Positions 11,230 through 19,769 are shown, counted from the first letter of the stretch. The stretch: DNA of 64,000 nucleotides from UBA6144 sp964399165 (GCA_964399165.1 CAYNPO010000004.1:1-64000), one strand, 5' to 3'. Numbers and translations: made by a program. Notes: generated by a model from the sequence alone, not told the origin.

Positions 11230-11828
11230 TGGCCCCCCCGGTATTCCCCAATGGAACGGAAAAGCTGCGAGCGCTCAAAGTCGCCCGGCGAATTGCCGGG
11301 TCTGCCATCGGGAGGTAATCCGCCGAAGTAGCGCTCCCACAGCTCGCGGTCATGCACATAGCGCATGGTCTTGGTGGGGATTTTCTCCCGTAGGAAGGGG
11401 TTCATGAGCTTTGTGACCATCTCGGAGCAGTAGAGCGCCTCGCGGCCGTCGGGCGAGTAGTTGTCCCAGAGGAAGACATCGTCATAGGGTGCGCCCAACA
11501 AAGGTTGGATGGCGTCTTCTAAGGGAAAGGGGCCCTCTTCCACGGGACGGCGGATGAGCACGTGCCGGGCAGGGTCACTCTGGGCCAAGAAGTCCCCCAG
11601 CGGCAACACCCGGACCTCCCCCAGAGACTCGGCCACCAAGGGATCCTCTCCGCCCCGGACCACCACGGCCATGTGGGCATAGGGAGAGCCCTCCTGGCGT
11701 TCTATGAGACGGCAGAGATAACAGAGCCGGGGTTGGAGCAGCACGTCTCCCGGACGCAGCTCCGACGCCCTGGAGGCGCCTAGGAAGAGGGTCAGGAGGA
11801 TTAAGGGGTAAGGAAGGAGCGCCAACAT
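11214..11828 (-). CDS. YiiX/YebB-like secreted cysteine peptidase-fold protein (C92 family)
   Basis: The protein has 204 residues with a signal peptide (MLALLPYPLILLTLFLGASRA). The mature part begins LRPGDVLLQ, the usual first motif of the permuted NlpC/P60 (C92, YiiX) fold, followed by the His motif AHMAVVV and the Cys motif ALYCSEMV. LGAPYDDVFLWDN lies between. These enzymes act on peptide or lipid-linked amide or ester bonds, and the substrate here is unknown. It is the first gene of a two-gene minus operon with the dipeptide epimerase, which suggests murein-peptide handling. Confidence 0.78.
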   Translation of the reverse strand: MLALLPYPLILLTLFLGASRASELRPGDVLLQPRLCYLCRLIERQEGSPYAHMAVVVRGGEDPLVAESLGEVRVLPLGDFLAQSDPARHVLIRRPVEEGPFPLEDAIQPLLGAPYDDVFLWDNYSPDGREALYCSEMVTKLMNPFLREKIPTKTMRYVHDRELWERYFGGLPPDGRPGNSPGDFERSQLFRSIGEYRGGQWSWY

Positions 11829-11937
11829 TTTGAGCCAGATCTTAGGGGAAACGTCGGAGGGAGGGAACGGGCGATTTTACGCATAACCACCTGATATCAC
11901 TAGGCATCTGGCGCCCCCTCTTGTTCGGAGACTTTTT

Positions 11938-11972
11938 CCTCCCCTGGGTAAGCCCCTGGGAGGGGATATAAT
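11938..11972 (+). promoter_or_regulatory. Perfect TATAAT box with an adjoining imperfect palindrome
   Basis: TATAAT lies at 11967-11972, 45 nt before the ATG of the 824-aa protein. Just upstream, CCTCCC (11938-11943) pairs with GGGAGG (11958-11963) and an inner GGG pairs with CCC around a TAAG loop. The palindrome occupies the space where a -35 and spacer would be, and there is no good TTGACA match. This fits an activator- or repressor-controlled promoter. The rest of 11829-12016 shows nothing else. Confidence 0.45.
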
Positions 11973-12016
11973 TAAAGGCATATCAAGGTGTTACACACCA
12001 CAGCCCCGAGGTTTCC

Positions 12017-14491
12017 ATGAGCATCCTTCAACGCTGCCTTACCCATACCCTCTCCATCCTGGTGGCCGCACAGTTGCTGGTGGCCCCTCACTCGGAGGCC
12101 TTGGCCCAGGACATGGCCGCGAGCGCAGCGCAGTCGGCGGCGCAAGCGGCCCAGGCCCAGGCGCAGGCGGCAGCATTACAAGCCGCCCAGAATAATGTGA
12201 ACACCCAGGCGACAGGACAAGGCACTGCCCAGGAAGGAACTCCGAACACGTTGTCCACGGGAGCCGCAGCTGCACAAACGTCTTCTGGTAGCTGTTCGGA
12301 GGGGTTGGTGTGGAATGCGATGGTGGGGCGGTGCTTGACCTCGGAGGCCGTGGCGAAAATGCAGGCGGCTTCGGCGCAGTGTGAGGCCCAGAGTTCTGCT
12401 GATGCTAAGAAAGCATGTTATCTCGCGGCGGCGGAGGGAGAGCTGGCCACCGCAGAAGCGGACGGGAAGGTCAAAAAAGCGGGTACTGTGAATAAGAGCT
12501 GGATGTCGATCATCTTGGCCATGGGCGGGCTCCTGGCCTCAGCAAACTTCTTGATGACAGGTGGGAGCAGTTGTCCCGGCGCAACCTCAGCCTGGCTCAT
12601 CGCCGGCTCTTCCGCCGCCGCTATCGCCGGCGAGATCATGTCGGGCATGACTTACCAGAAGAAGATCAAAGAGGCCCAGGAAGCCCTGAAGAAGATTGCC
12701 GACTCCTCATCAGGACAGACTGCAACTGGCGGCTCCTCAGACAACGCCAATGCGACAAACGTCCAACAAGAAGTCTTTGATGCTCTCATCAAGCGTGAAG
12801 ACGCTGTCATCGCTGCAGCGAAGACGAAAAAGATGCTTTATACCGTGGCCATGGCTGGCTATGCCGCCGCCGCCGTCATGGCCGCAATTGAGGTCGTCCG
12901 GATGATGTCACCTGAAGGCTGTTCTTCCTGCGTTTGCTACAACAACGCCCAAGCCAGCTGCGGCGCGAACAAATCACCTGCCATGGCTTATTTGGATAAC
13001 TACTTCGAGAAGCGACAACGGCTGACTTTCCAAGAGTTCACCACCGATCCCCGGATGGGGCAAACCACCAGTATGGAAGAGCTCATCGCCCTCGTGGAAG
13101 ATCGCAATGCCATACGCACTGGCAGTCTGCAATCCATCACCATTGACCACTACGCCCCCATCCAAAATGCATTTGCAGATAGCCGAAACCAATTCTCCAG
13201 TGATGACTTCTTCCTGGTCAAAGGGCTAGTAGTCCTGGCCCAGAACCTCAGCATCGCGCCCGCCCAAGCCGCAGACGACCCCCCCGCCGGCTCGTCTGGC
13301 GGAGGTGGGGGGCCGCTCCAATTCATCCGCAGCATGGGGAGCCGCCTGGCGAACGGAGCCAAGTCCCTTAGCAAGGGCCTGGGCCAGCTTTTCGCCAACC
13401 CGATCACCCGCCTTGCCCTCTCGGGCGTGATGGGCGTCAACAGCATGTTTATGGTGAAGCACATCTCAGAAGAACAGAAAAAAGCCGAAGACCGCAAATC
13501 CTTCCTCGAGAAACTCCGCCAGCAAGTCATCGCCGCCGGTCAAGCCTTTGGCTGCGCCAACGCCGACCGCGTGAATCCCGCCAACCCCCAGTGCTACTGC
13601 TACAACGAGGACGGCAGCTTCAACCCGGCCCGCAACAACTCCTCTGCGTGCCAAGCCTACCGCAACCAGGTCACCCCTCCCAACATGCAGGGTGACCAGT
13701 ACAACCCCAACGGCACGCTGATCGGTGCTAGCGATCAGGCTACCTGCGTGGCCAAGAATGGGACTTACGATGGCAACTGCAGCTGCCGCCTCAACAACAC
13801 CTGCCTGAGCATCAGCTCGCAGATCAACGGCACCCAGCCGGGGATGGAACTGTTGGGCACCCTCCCTAGCACCATCAGCGGGTTGACCAGCGGGACTCTC
13901 GCCTCTAGCAACATCAACGCGTCCGCCATGCGCGGTACGGCCGCAGCCCTCACCAGGACCTTGGACAATCTGGCCAACAAGTACCCGAGCGTCAAAAAGG
14001 CTCGCGCCCAGGCCGATAAAGCGGCCAAGCAGGCCACGGACCAAGCAACCCGCCTCATTGCCTCCAACCCGTCCCTCGCCACTCCGCCGGCGGATTTTGG
14101 AGCCTCGTCAGGTCTTTTGGGCGCGACTTCCCCACAGGACGCCTTGAACAAAGTAAAAGAAGAACTTGCCCGCCAAGAAGTGGGCCACGTTTCCTCTGCC
14201 GCTGCTCCCGCGGGGACTTCCGCCGCCAAAGGTCAGGGTGACGCCCTGGACTTCAGCGGTCTCGGGGGCGCGGCTGGAATGGGCGGAGTGACCGTGCAGA
14301 ATGACGAGAAGCTCGCCCAGGTCATGAACAGCAGCATCGAGATGGGCAATAGCGACATCAACACCGACAGCCAGACCAACATCTTCCAAATCCTGAGCAA
14401 CCGCTACCAACGGAGTGGCATGCGCCGCCTGTTCAGCGGAGAACAGGTCGTTCCCGCGGACCGCCCGAGTGATAACCAAATCAATAAGTGA
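12017..14491 (+). CDS. Large secreted or membrane-associated protein of unknown function with SNRY tail
   Basis: I do not recognise the family. The 824 residues start with a signal peptide ending near HSEALAQ, then an Ala/Gln-rich stretch (about 35-75). Hydrophobic segments lie near 160-205 (SWMSIILAMGGLLASANFL) and 270-290 (MLYTVAMAGYAAAAVMAAIEVV), with a further one near 475. Paired cysteines occur throughout (SSCVCYNN, QCYCYNEDGS, CSCRLNNTC). Ala/Lys helices with coiled-coil potential fill about 640-690. The C-terminus reads IFQILSNRYQRSGMRRLF, and the same LSNRY/ISNRY element ends the 545-aa protein at 17.2 kb. An M15 peptidase follows with overlap. An envelope-associated structural or secretion role is a guess. 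Confidence 0.75.
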   Translation: MSILQRCLTHTLSILVAAQLLVAPHSEALAQDMAASAAQSAAQAAQAQAQAAALQAAQNNVNTQATGQGTAQEGTPNTLSTGAAAAQTSSGSCSEGLVWNAMVGRCLTSEAVAKMQAASAQCEAQSSADAKKACYLAAAEGELATAEADGKVKKAGTVNKSWMSIILAMGGLLASANFLMTGGSSCPGATSAWLIAGSSAAAIAGEIMSGMTYQKKIKEAQEALKKIADSSSGQTATGGSSDNANATNVQQEVFDALIKREDAVIAAAKTKKMLYTVAMAGYAAAAVMAAIEVVRMMSPEGCSSCVCYNNAQASCGANKSPAMAYLDNYFEKRQRLTFQEFTTDPRMGQTTSMEELIALVEDRNAIRTGSLQSITIDHYAPIQNAFADSRNQFSSDDFFLVKGLVVLAQNLSIAPAQAADDPPAGSSGGGGGPLQFIRSMGSRLANGAKSLSKGLGQLFANPITRLALSGVMGVNSMFMVKHISEEQKKAEDRKSFLEKLRQQVIAAGQAFGCANADRVNPANPQCYCYNEDGSFNPARNNSSACQAYRNQVTPPNMQGDQYNPNGTLIGASDQATCVAKNGTYDGNCSCRLNNTCLSISSQINGTQPGMELLGTLPSTISGLTSGTLASSNINASAMRGTAAALTRTLDNLANKYPSVKKARAQADKAAKQATDQATRLIASNPSLATPPADFGASSGLLGATSPQDALNKVKEELARQEVGHVSSAAAPAGTSAAKGQGDALDFSGLGGAAGMGGVTVQNDEKLAQVMNSSIEMGNSDINTDSQTNIFQILSNRYQRSGMRRLFSGEQVVPADRPSDNQINK

Positions 14492-15170
14492 ACGGGGGCT
14501 CCTCCTCACGGGGAGGAGCGATTCCCACGTCGTCCCCTATAAGGACAAGCACCGCCTCCACGTCGAAGCGCTGGGGGCTTTCCTGCGTCTGCAGAAGCGG
14601 GCCGCGGCGGAGGGCTTCGCTTTAGAAATTGTCAGTTCTTTCCGCGATTATGAGCGCCAGGCGCGCATTTGGAATCGCAAAGCAGGCGGCTTCTCTCCGC
14701 TGCTGGATCCGGATGGGAAACAACTTGAGTACGCCCTCCTGACTCCAGACGAAATCGTGGACGCCATCCTGCGCTGGTCCGCCCTCCCGGGCTCCAGCCG
14801 TCACCATTGGGGAACCGACATCGACGTGTTCGATGCGAACCGGATTGCGCTGAAGGACATCCAGCTGATTCCGGCGGAGTATGAAGTCGGGGGGCCGAAT
14901 CACGGACTCTCTACTTGGCTAGAAGAGCAGATGCGGGACGGACGCGCCGAAGGCTTTTATCGCCCGTTCCGCCAAGACCGTGGCGGCATCTCCCCCGAGC
15001 CCTGGCATTTGAGCTACGCGCCGGTCTCGTCCGAGTACTTCGCCGACTATGGCCTGGACCTTTACCTAGACAACATCCGAGAGGGCTCCACCCTTGAGTT
15101 GCGGGAAACGCTGCTAGGCCGGGGTAAGGAACTCTTCCAGCGTTTCTTCAAATCCGTGGACTTGCCCTAA
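14469..15170 (+). CDS. M15 family D-Ala-D-Ala carboxypeptidase-like peptidase
   Basis: This is a VanY/M15B-type zinc peptidase. Zinc and catalytic motifs are SRHHWGTDIDVFD and the C-terminal PWHLSY; SSFRDYERQARIWN is the usual upstream block. Substrates of the family are peptidoglycan stem-peptide ends. No signal peptide is visible, which is odd for a wall enzyme. The start is uncertain: GTG at 14469 (233 aa) overlaps the preceding stop by 23 nt, GTG at 14415 is also open, and the conserved part begins only near LLLTGRSDSH. A GC hairpin and GGAGGAG lie just inside this region. Translation is probably coupled to the 824-aa gene. Confidence 0.82.
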   Translation: MITKSISERGLLLTGRSDSHVVPYKDKHRLHVEALGAFLRLQKRAAAEGFALEIVSSFRDYERQARIWNRKAGGFSPLLDPDGKQLEYALLTPDEIVDAILRWSALPGSSRHHWGTDIDVFDANRIALKDIQLIPAEYEVGGPNHGLSTWLEEQMRDGRAEGFYRPFRQDRGGISPEPWHLSYAPVSSEYFADYGLDLYLDNIREGSTLELRETLLGRGKELFQRFFKSVDLP

Positions 15171-15215
15171 AACAGGGCCGGTGCGATTTGCCACCTCTCC
15201 ACTTTCGGCGCGTGA

Positions 15216-15252
15216 AAGGCGATTCTTAAAAATCGCCTTAAGACGCTTTTTA
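15216..15252 (+). terminator. Intrinsic terminator after the M15 gene
   Basis: AAGGCGATT and AATCGCCTT make a perfect 9-bp stem around a 6-nt loop, followed after AAGACGC by TTTTT. It lies 45 nt after the M15 stop. The T-tract is offset by about 7 nt, so termination may be partial. The rest of 15253-15382 is the leader of the repeat-protein gene. Confidence 0.6.
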
Positions 15253-15382
15253 TTCCAACATGATGACGCTTTGCGACTTAGGTTTATGACGCATGTAAGC
15301 AGATAGTTCTGCCCTTAGCCCACCATCATTTGTTACACCAACCAGGCTTTAGTCCTTCGTTCATTCTTAAAGGAGAATGCAG

Positions 15383-16699
15383 ATGAAATTTTCCGTGAAA
15401 CTCCTGGCTGGCGTGATGTTGATCACGGCCCTCGCCGAAACGGCTTCGGCCCAGCACCGCGGCGGTCGCGGCGGTGGAGGCGGAGGCGGCGGTCGTCGCG
15501 ATGGCGGCGCTTCTCGCCCCTCTCCCGGCGGCGGTCATCGTCCGTCCCCTGGCCCGTCCACCCATCGTCCTTCTCCGGGCCCTTCTCATCGCCCCTCGCC
15601 CGGTCCTTCTCACCGTCCGTCCCCCGGCCCGGTGACCCGTCGTCCAGAGCCCGGACCTTCTCACCGTCCCACCCCGCGCCCGGACTACCGTCCGTCTCCG
15701 CGTCCTGACCACCGTCCTTCTCCGGGACCCGTTACCCGTCGTCCGGACCCGCGCCCCGACCACCGTCCCACTCCTGGGCCCGTTACCCGTCGTCCTGACC
15801 CCCGTCCTGATCACCGTCCCACTCCGGGCCCCGTTACCCGTCGCCCGGACCATCGTCCTGATCACCGTCCCACCCCAGGACCCGTTACCCGCCGTCCTGA
15901 CCACCGTCCGGGTCCCGGCCAGCGTCCTGGCCCTGTTACCCGCCGTCCTGACCACCGGCCGGGCCCTGGCCACGTAACTCGCCGGCCCCCCCACCGTCCG
16001 GACTACCGTCCGGGGCACCACACCCGCTACCGTCCGACGTACCGTGTGCCCGTGCGCACGCACTTCGGCACCCGCAACTACCACCGCCCGCCCATGTACC
16101 GCCCCCTGCCCTACCACCGGTACTACCACTCTCCGTGGAGCAGCATCCACGTGGGCGTGCGCCGCTACCACCGCTCCTACGATTACTATTGGTACGTGCG
16201 CCGCTCATACCCGAACTACGTCTACCTGAACTGGATCTACTGGCCTACCGCCGGCTACAACAACGGGTATTACGTCTTCAACGACTACCCCTACTATGTG
16301 TGGAACGGTTACCGTTACCGCTACAGCCGCCAAGACCAGTGTAACTACCAGTTGGTGGACACCTACACCCACCAAGTCGTGCGCAGCTACTGGGGGCTGT
16401 CCTGCAATAACGGTTACGACCAGTGTTCTTTCGAGCGTGACCGCATGAACGACGCCTCCGGCGACTTCCGGTACAACTGCTCCGAAACCTTCCGCGACCA
16501 GAACTACGACTACAGCCGCCCCACCTACGACTATGGTTACGGCGACTACGACCTGCCCGAAGTTCCTGCCGAGCCCGCCCCCATGCCGCAAGACATTCCT
16601 GGCGACTACGACCAGGACGGCGACGTGGACGGCCAAGACTGCTACGACTACGACTACGAAGCCGACGTTTGTATGGATGACGGCACGGACATGCTCTGA
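15383..16699 (+). CDS. Secreted repeat protein (Pro/Arg/His-rich) with acidic Ca-loop tail
   Basis: I do not recognise the family. The 438 residues start with a signal peptide (MKFSVKLLAGVMLITALAET). Then come a Gly-rich linker, a basic repetitive region (about 45-215) built from RPSPGP, then HRPTPGPVTRRPDPRPD units, a Tyr/Arg-rich middle (about 220-330; YHRYYHSPW, YDYYWYVRRSYPNYVYLNW) with four or so cysteines, and an acidic tail. The tail holds DYDQDGDVDGQDC, a dockerin/EF-hand-like calcium loop. AGGAG at 15371-15375 is 7 nt before the ATG at 15383; an ATG at 15377 is less likely. A strong terminator follows. The basic repeat may bind polyanions such as LPS or nucleic acid; this is a guess. 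Confidence 0.8.
   Translation: MKFSVKLLAGVMLITALAETASAQHRGGRGGGGGGGGRRDGGASRPSPGGGHRPSPGPSTHRPSPGPSHRPSPGPSHRPSPGPVTRRPEPGPSHRPTPRPDYRPSPRPDHRPSPGPVTRRPDPRPDHRPTPGPVTRRPDPRPDHRPTPGPVTRRPDHRPDHRPTPGPVTRRPDHRPGPGQRPGPVTRRPDHRPGPGHVTRRPPHRPDYRPGHHTRYRPTYRVPVRTHFGTRNYHRPPMYRPLPYHRYYHSPWSSIHVGVRRYHRSYDYYWYVRRSYPNYVYLNWIYWPTAGYNNGYYVFNDYPYYVWNGYRYRYSRQDQCNYQLVDTYTHQVVRSYWGLSCNNGYDQCSFERDRMNDASGDFRYNCSETFRDQNYDYSRPTYDYGYGDYDLPEVPAEPAPMPQDIPGDYDQDGDVDGQDCYDYDYEADVCMDDGTDML
15713..15922 (+). repeat. 51-bp in-frame tandem repeat
   Basis: Units begin at 15713, 15764, 15815 and 15866, each starting CGTCC and spaced exactly 51 bp. Each encodes 17 residues of the type HRP[ST]PGPVTRRPD[PH]RPD. The fourth unit is diverged and longer. 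Shorter RPSPGPSH units (about 15540-15640) precede them. Third-position differences between units show the repeat is under protein-level constraint. Confidence 0.9.
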
Positions 16700-16724
16700 T
16701 CGCGGTCCGTCCCGACGAAAAGAG

Positions 16725-16753
16725 AAGGGCCCCTCACGGGGCCCTTTTTTTTA
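16725..16753. terminator. Strong intrinsic terminator
   Basis: AAGGGCCCC and GGGGCCCTT form a 9-bp stem around TCAC, followed by a run of T on the plus strand. It lies 25 nt after the repeat-protein stop. The minus-strand thioesterase stops at its edge, so it may serve both convergent genes, though the minus-strand T-tract is poorer. Confidence 0.9.
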
Positions 16754-17164
16754 CTCTTCGTGGCCGCAGGCCCGGAGCCAATCGGTGGGGGGCACCACGA
16801 GCTTGCGTTCGCCCAGGTCCATGAAACCCACAGTGAACAGGGCCTCCGAGGCGAGCGATCCGTCGGCTTTGCGCATCTCCTGGCCGATCTTCATGATCTT
16901 GCCGAGCTGCCAGTCCTTAGATTGGGAGAAAACCGTGATCCACTCGCGGTTCACGAGCTCGCGTTTGAATTTCACCTGGGCCTCCAGGATGACAGGGCCG
17001 CGCTTCTCCTTACGGATGCGGTCGAGCCCGAAGCCATTGGCCGTGATGAAGTCCCAGCGCGCTTCCTCATAGAGCGAGAGATAGACGGCGTTGTTCACGT
17101 GCCCAAACGTGTCCAGGTGCGCCTCGCGCACCTGGAAGCGGTATTCGAAAGTTTTGAAGTTCAC
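16751..17164 (-). CDS. Acyl-CoA thioesterase (4HBT hotdog fold)
   Basis: The protein has 137 residues. The hotdog motif VREAHLDTFGHVNNAVYLSLYEEARWDF carries the Asp and the helix start of 4-hydroxybenzoyl-CoA thioesterase-type enzymes (DxxGHVNN-x-Y). It predictably hydrolyses acyl-CoA in the cytoplasm; substrate unknown. The GTG start at 17164 overlaps the stop of the 545-aa protein as GTGA, so it is co-translated with that secreted protein, although the functional link is not obvious. Confidence 0.9.
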   Translation of the reverse strand: MNFKTFEYRFQVREAHLDTFGHVNNAVYLSLYEEARWDFITANGFGLDRIRKEKRGPVILEAQVKFKRELVNREWITVFSQSKDWQLGKIMKIGQEMRKADGSLASEALFTVGFMDLGERKLVVPPTDWLRACGHEE

Positions 17165-18798
17165 TGGAGGTCCAACAACCCTTTGCGTTTCTGAACTTCA
17201 GAATAGCGGTTGGAGATCTTGGTGAAAAGGTCGGACGCGGGGGCGTCGATCTCCACCGCGGCGGGCCCTCGTCCATCGTCCTTCTTAAACAAAGCCGAGA
17301 ACGGGTTGGCCGCGGCCTCGCCGTCCTTCTTGGGGCCCGATGGCTTCCAGGCAGCACCCGCATAGGCGGCACCGTCGTATTTGGCGTTGGTGGATGTCAC
17401 CTTCGTCTCAGCGGGTTTCTGGTCGGTTTCCGCGGCAGGGTCTTTGGACAGACCCGGCGCGGACGCGGCGCCGGCGGAACCGCCGGAGGCCCCAGAGCCG
17501 CCCGCAGCGGCAGCACCGCCTCCGCCCCCGCCCCCTGCACCCGGTGGATTGAACACGTCTTTGGCGTCAGAGGCACCTTGGTTCATGTCCCCCACGTTGC
17601 CCACGGGGCTGCCACCCACGGCATCGAGAGGATCAAACGCGACGGCATCGTCACCCGTGCCATTGTTGAAATCGATACTGCCCATGCCGGCGTCCAGTCC
17701 GCCGAAGTCGGCCCCGAACTGTCCCACGCCAACCTGGGTGCGGGTGGTGCCCTCGGTGGCGCAGCGACTGTCGAGGGGGTTGGCTTGGCAGTAGTTTATC
17801 AAGCCGGAGTCGGTCGTGGTGGTATCAGTGTAGGCCTGAACCTGTTTCTTGGCAGCGGCGAGCATGTCAGCTTGTTTGCGGCTGGCGTTGGCTTGCATGT
17901 TCGCGCCGATGGCGTTGCCGGCGGCCTTGACCACTTCGGCCATCATCTGCTGCTTGATGCCCTGGTTAGGGAAAAAGCTTCCTGTGTTATTAAAAGTCGC
18001 CAAATGCTTACAGCATTCGCTCTGGCAGCGGCTCTGGAAGTTTTCAGGTGAAGGAAATTGTTGTAGCTGAGTCATGATCATGGCCCCTTGAGCTGCGTAA
18101 AAAGCTGTACGCCGGTCATGAGACTCAGCATTGGCTAGCACCGCGGCCCGGGACGCGTCCAAACCCGCCGTTTGGGCCTGCCCGCTCTGTGAAGCTTGCT
18201 GATAATCTCTCTGGGCCTGGCTCTGCGCTTGGCCTTGCGCGTTCTGGTTGTACATGTTGAGGCCCTGCTCACCCATGGTGAGAGCGTTAAACCAGGACAT
18301 GAAACGGGTGCATGCTTGGTAATCCAAGGCCGTGTGCGCACCGTTCGGACATGCCCCAAGGGCGGCTGCTTGCTGCCCTTGCATTGGCCCGTACATGCCC
18401 TGGCCGCCCGGATTGCGGAATTCCGTAAACTCCGCCATGGCAAAGTAAATTGCAGCGCAATTGCCTACAGCTCGGTTAATTGATTCCTGTGTTAGTGGCT
18501 GGCTATCTTCTCCGGACGGTTCTTTGCGACCATTGAGCACCTGCACGGCAGCCAAGAATTGGGGAGGAAGTTGGCTAAGGGAGCGTCCTTCCTCAGCATC
18601 CACAAGATCGCCAAAAACGCGCTCACACTGAGACAACGTTTCGAACCTGTCAGTCAGGGGATCAGTGCTGGCCGCTGGCGGGGCCGAGCCTGGACTGCCT
18701 GACCCAACGGACGCCATGCAGGCTGAAAGGTGGTCTTCTGAATGGGCCCGGGGAGCGCCCCAACTGAAGATCAAGAGGAATACCGCGAATGCCTTCAT
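17161..18798 (-). CDS. Secreted 545-aa protein of unknown function with SNRY tail
   Basis: I do not recognise the family. A signal peptide (MKAFAVFLLIFSWGAPRAHS) is followed by a Cys-containing domain (about 20-180), a Gln/Ala-rich helical stretch (NQNAQGQAQSQAQRDYQQA), a QSECCKH cysteine cluster near 255-265 and more helix to about 330. A Gly/Ala/Ser low-complexity linker (about 420-470) follows. The end reads DLFTKISNRYSEVQKRKGLLDL. That tail parallels IFQILSNRYQRSGMRRLF of the 824-aa protein at 12.0 kb. The ATG at 18798 lies 53 nt from a 9-bp palindrome. The thioesterase gene overlaps its stop. Confidence 0.75.
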   Translation of the reverse strand: MKAFAVFLLIFSWGAPRAHSEDHLSACMASVGSGSPGSAPPAASTDPLTDRFETLSQCERVFGDLVDAEEGRSLSQLPPQFLAAVQVLNGRKEPSGEDSQPLTQESINRAVGNCAAIYFAMAEFTEFRNPGGQGMYGPMQGQQAAALGACPNGAHTALDYQACTRFMSWFNALTMGEQGLNMYNQNAQGQAQSQAQRDYQQASQSGQAQTAGLDASRAAVLANAESHDRRTAFYAAQGAMIMTQLQQFPSPENFQSRCQSECCKHLATFNNTGSFFPNQGIKQQMMAEVVKAAGNAIGANMQANASRKQADMLAAAKKQVQAYTDTTTTDSGLINYCQANPLDSRCATEGTTRTQVGVGQFGADFGGLDAGMGSIDFNNGTGDDAVAFDPLDAVGGSPVGNVGDMNQGASDAKDVFNPPGAGGGGGGGAAAAGGSGASGGSAGAASAPGLSKDPAAETDQKPAETKVTSTNAKYDGAAYAGAAWKPSGPKKDGEAAANPFSALFKKDDGRGPAAVEIDAPASDLFTKISNRYSEVQKRKGLLDLQ

Positions 18799-18851
18799 AA
18801 CTACCCCACTCCTGGCACACTCATCGGAATACCAGACGATTTAGTTAAGAT

Positions 18852-18874
18852 TTTAAAACCAGGCGGGTTTTAAA
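18852..18874. promoter_or_regulatory. Palindrome upstream of the 545-aa protein gene
   Basis: TTTAAAACC and GGTTTTAAA make a perfect 9-bp inverted repeat with a 5-nt spacer, 53 nt upstream of the ATG at 18798. A weaker inverted repeat (TTAAGT/ACTTAA) lies at 18908-18926. They could be an operator or a weak terminator for the upstream gene. No T-tract supports the terminator reading. Confidence 0.35.
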
Positions 18875-18978
18875 GGAGAAAAGAGGCGGAGGGGAGACAT
18901 AAAAGGCTTAAGTTACAAGCACTTAAATCGTCTCTGTGTGCCACATACTCCAGCGGAAGTGGCAACAAAACAAGGCAC

Positions 18979-19695
18979 TCAGCCCTTATTCTGCTTCCGC
19001 TTCTTGATAATGACGACGACCACGGCCGCCACAATCAGGCCCAACAACAGCAGCATGTCGTCGCCATCGTCGGAGTCTTTGCGCTCCTGGGTCTTCTGGA
19101 CCGAGATGTCGACCTTCTCGCCATCCGGGATGAAGGTGGTTTCAGAGAGGTCGCTGGGGGTTGAGCCCAGGGCTATTTCGGTGCCTTTGTCCGCCTTCTG
19201 ACGGAACACGCGCAAAGAAGCTACCACGTTGTCGAAGATCCCCTGGTACTGGCTGTAGAGGTCTTTCGTCACGGAGAAGGTCACGGCCACACCGAGGTCT
19301 TCTTTCACGGTGGCCAGGTAGCGGGTGTAGAAGCCGGGTACTTCCGAGGCCAAGTGGAGGGCGTCGACCCACTGGTGGCCATTAACGGGACTCTGCTTGG
19401 TGTACTTCGCCTCGGAGATTTGGGTTTTTCCACCCGGCAGGGTGTAGGTTTTAGGCTTCTTCAGGTACGCCATGTACTCTTCCATGGTGTCCTGCTCGCC
19501 ACGACGTTTGGCGGCGAGAATAATGATCGCTTCTTTTTTGCGGTCATTGTTCTCCGACTGGCACACCCATTCCGAACCCTCCAGGGCGCACTGCCAGCCA
19601 GAAGGCAGCTCGAACTCGCAGTATTGGTTGGAGAATCGCTTGCCCCACGCCGTGGTGGAAACAAAGAGGATGGCGATGACGAGGAAGCGGCCCAT
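18979..19695 (-). CDS. Exported protein with C-terminal membrane anchor, unknown function
   Basis: The start at 19695 gives MGRFLVIAILFVSTTAWG, a signal peptide, with AAGGA upstream; the frame extends to 19773 without support. The 238 residues have a CEFELPSGWQCALEGSEWVC cysteine-containing N-terminal domain and a roughly 150-residue body resembling PsbP/DUF1795-type globular domains (FYTRYLATVKEDLGVAVTFSV). A charged linker (ERKDSDDGDD) precedes a C-terminal membrane helix (MLLLLGLIVAAVVVVII) and KKRKQNKG. The topology implies a periplasmic domain anchored to the inner membrane. Function unknown. It begins 74 nt after the outer-membrane protein gene. Confidence 0.78.
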   Translation of the reverse strand: MGRFLVIAILFVSTTAWGKRFSNQYCEFELPSGWQCALEGSEWVCQSENNDRKKEAIIILAAKRRGEQDTMEEYMAYLKKPKTYTLPGGKTQISEAKYTKQSPVNGHQWVDALHLASEVPGFYTRYLATVKEDLGVAVTFSVTKDLYSQYQGIFDNVVASLRVFRQKADKGTEIALGSTPSDLSETTFIPDGEKVDISVQKTQERKDSDDGDDMLLLLGLIVAAVVVVIIKKRKQNKG

Positions 19696-19769
19696 GGTGG
19701 TGGTCCTTTTCGGGAATCCGGTTCTTTGCCTCATTTTAGCGCAAAACCCGAACCCTACAACCGAGCGTT

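Noticed and set aside
15713..15922. Regularly spaced repeats that could look like a CRISPR array
   Set aside because: Units are contiguous 51-bp in-frame coding repeats with no spacers; no cas genes nearby.
15326..16171. Long antisense open frame opposite the repeat protein
   Set aside because: It results from the GC-rich repetitive codons; no ribosome site, and the plus frame has a signal peptide and a terminator.
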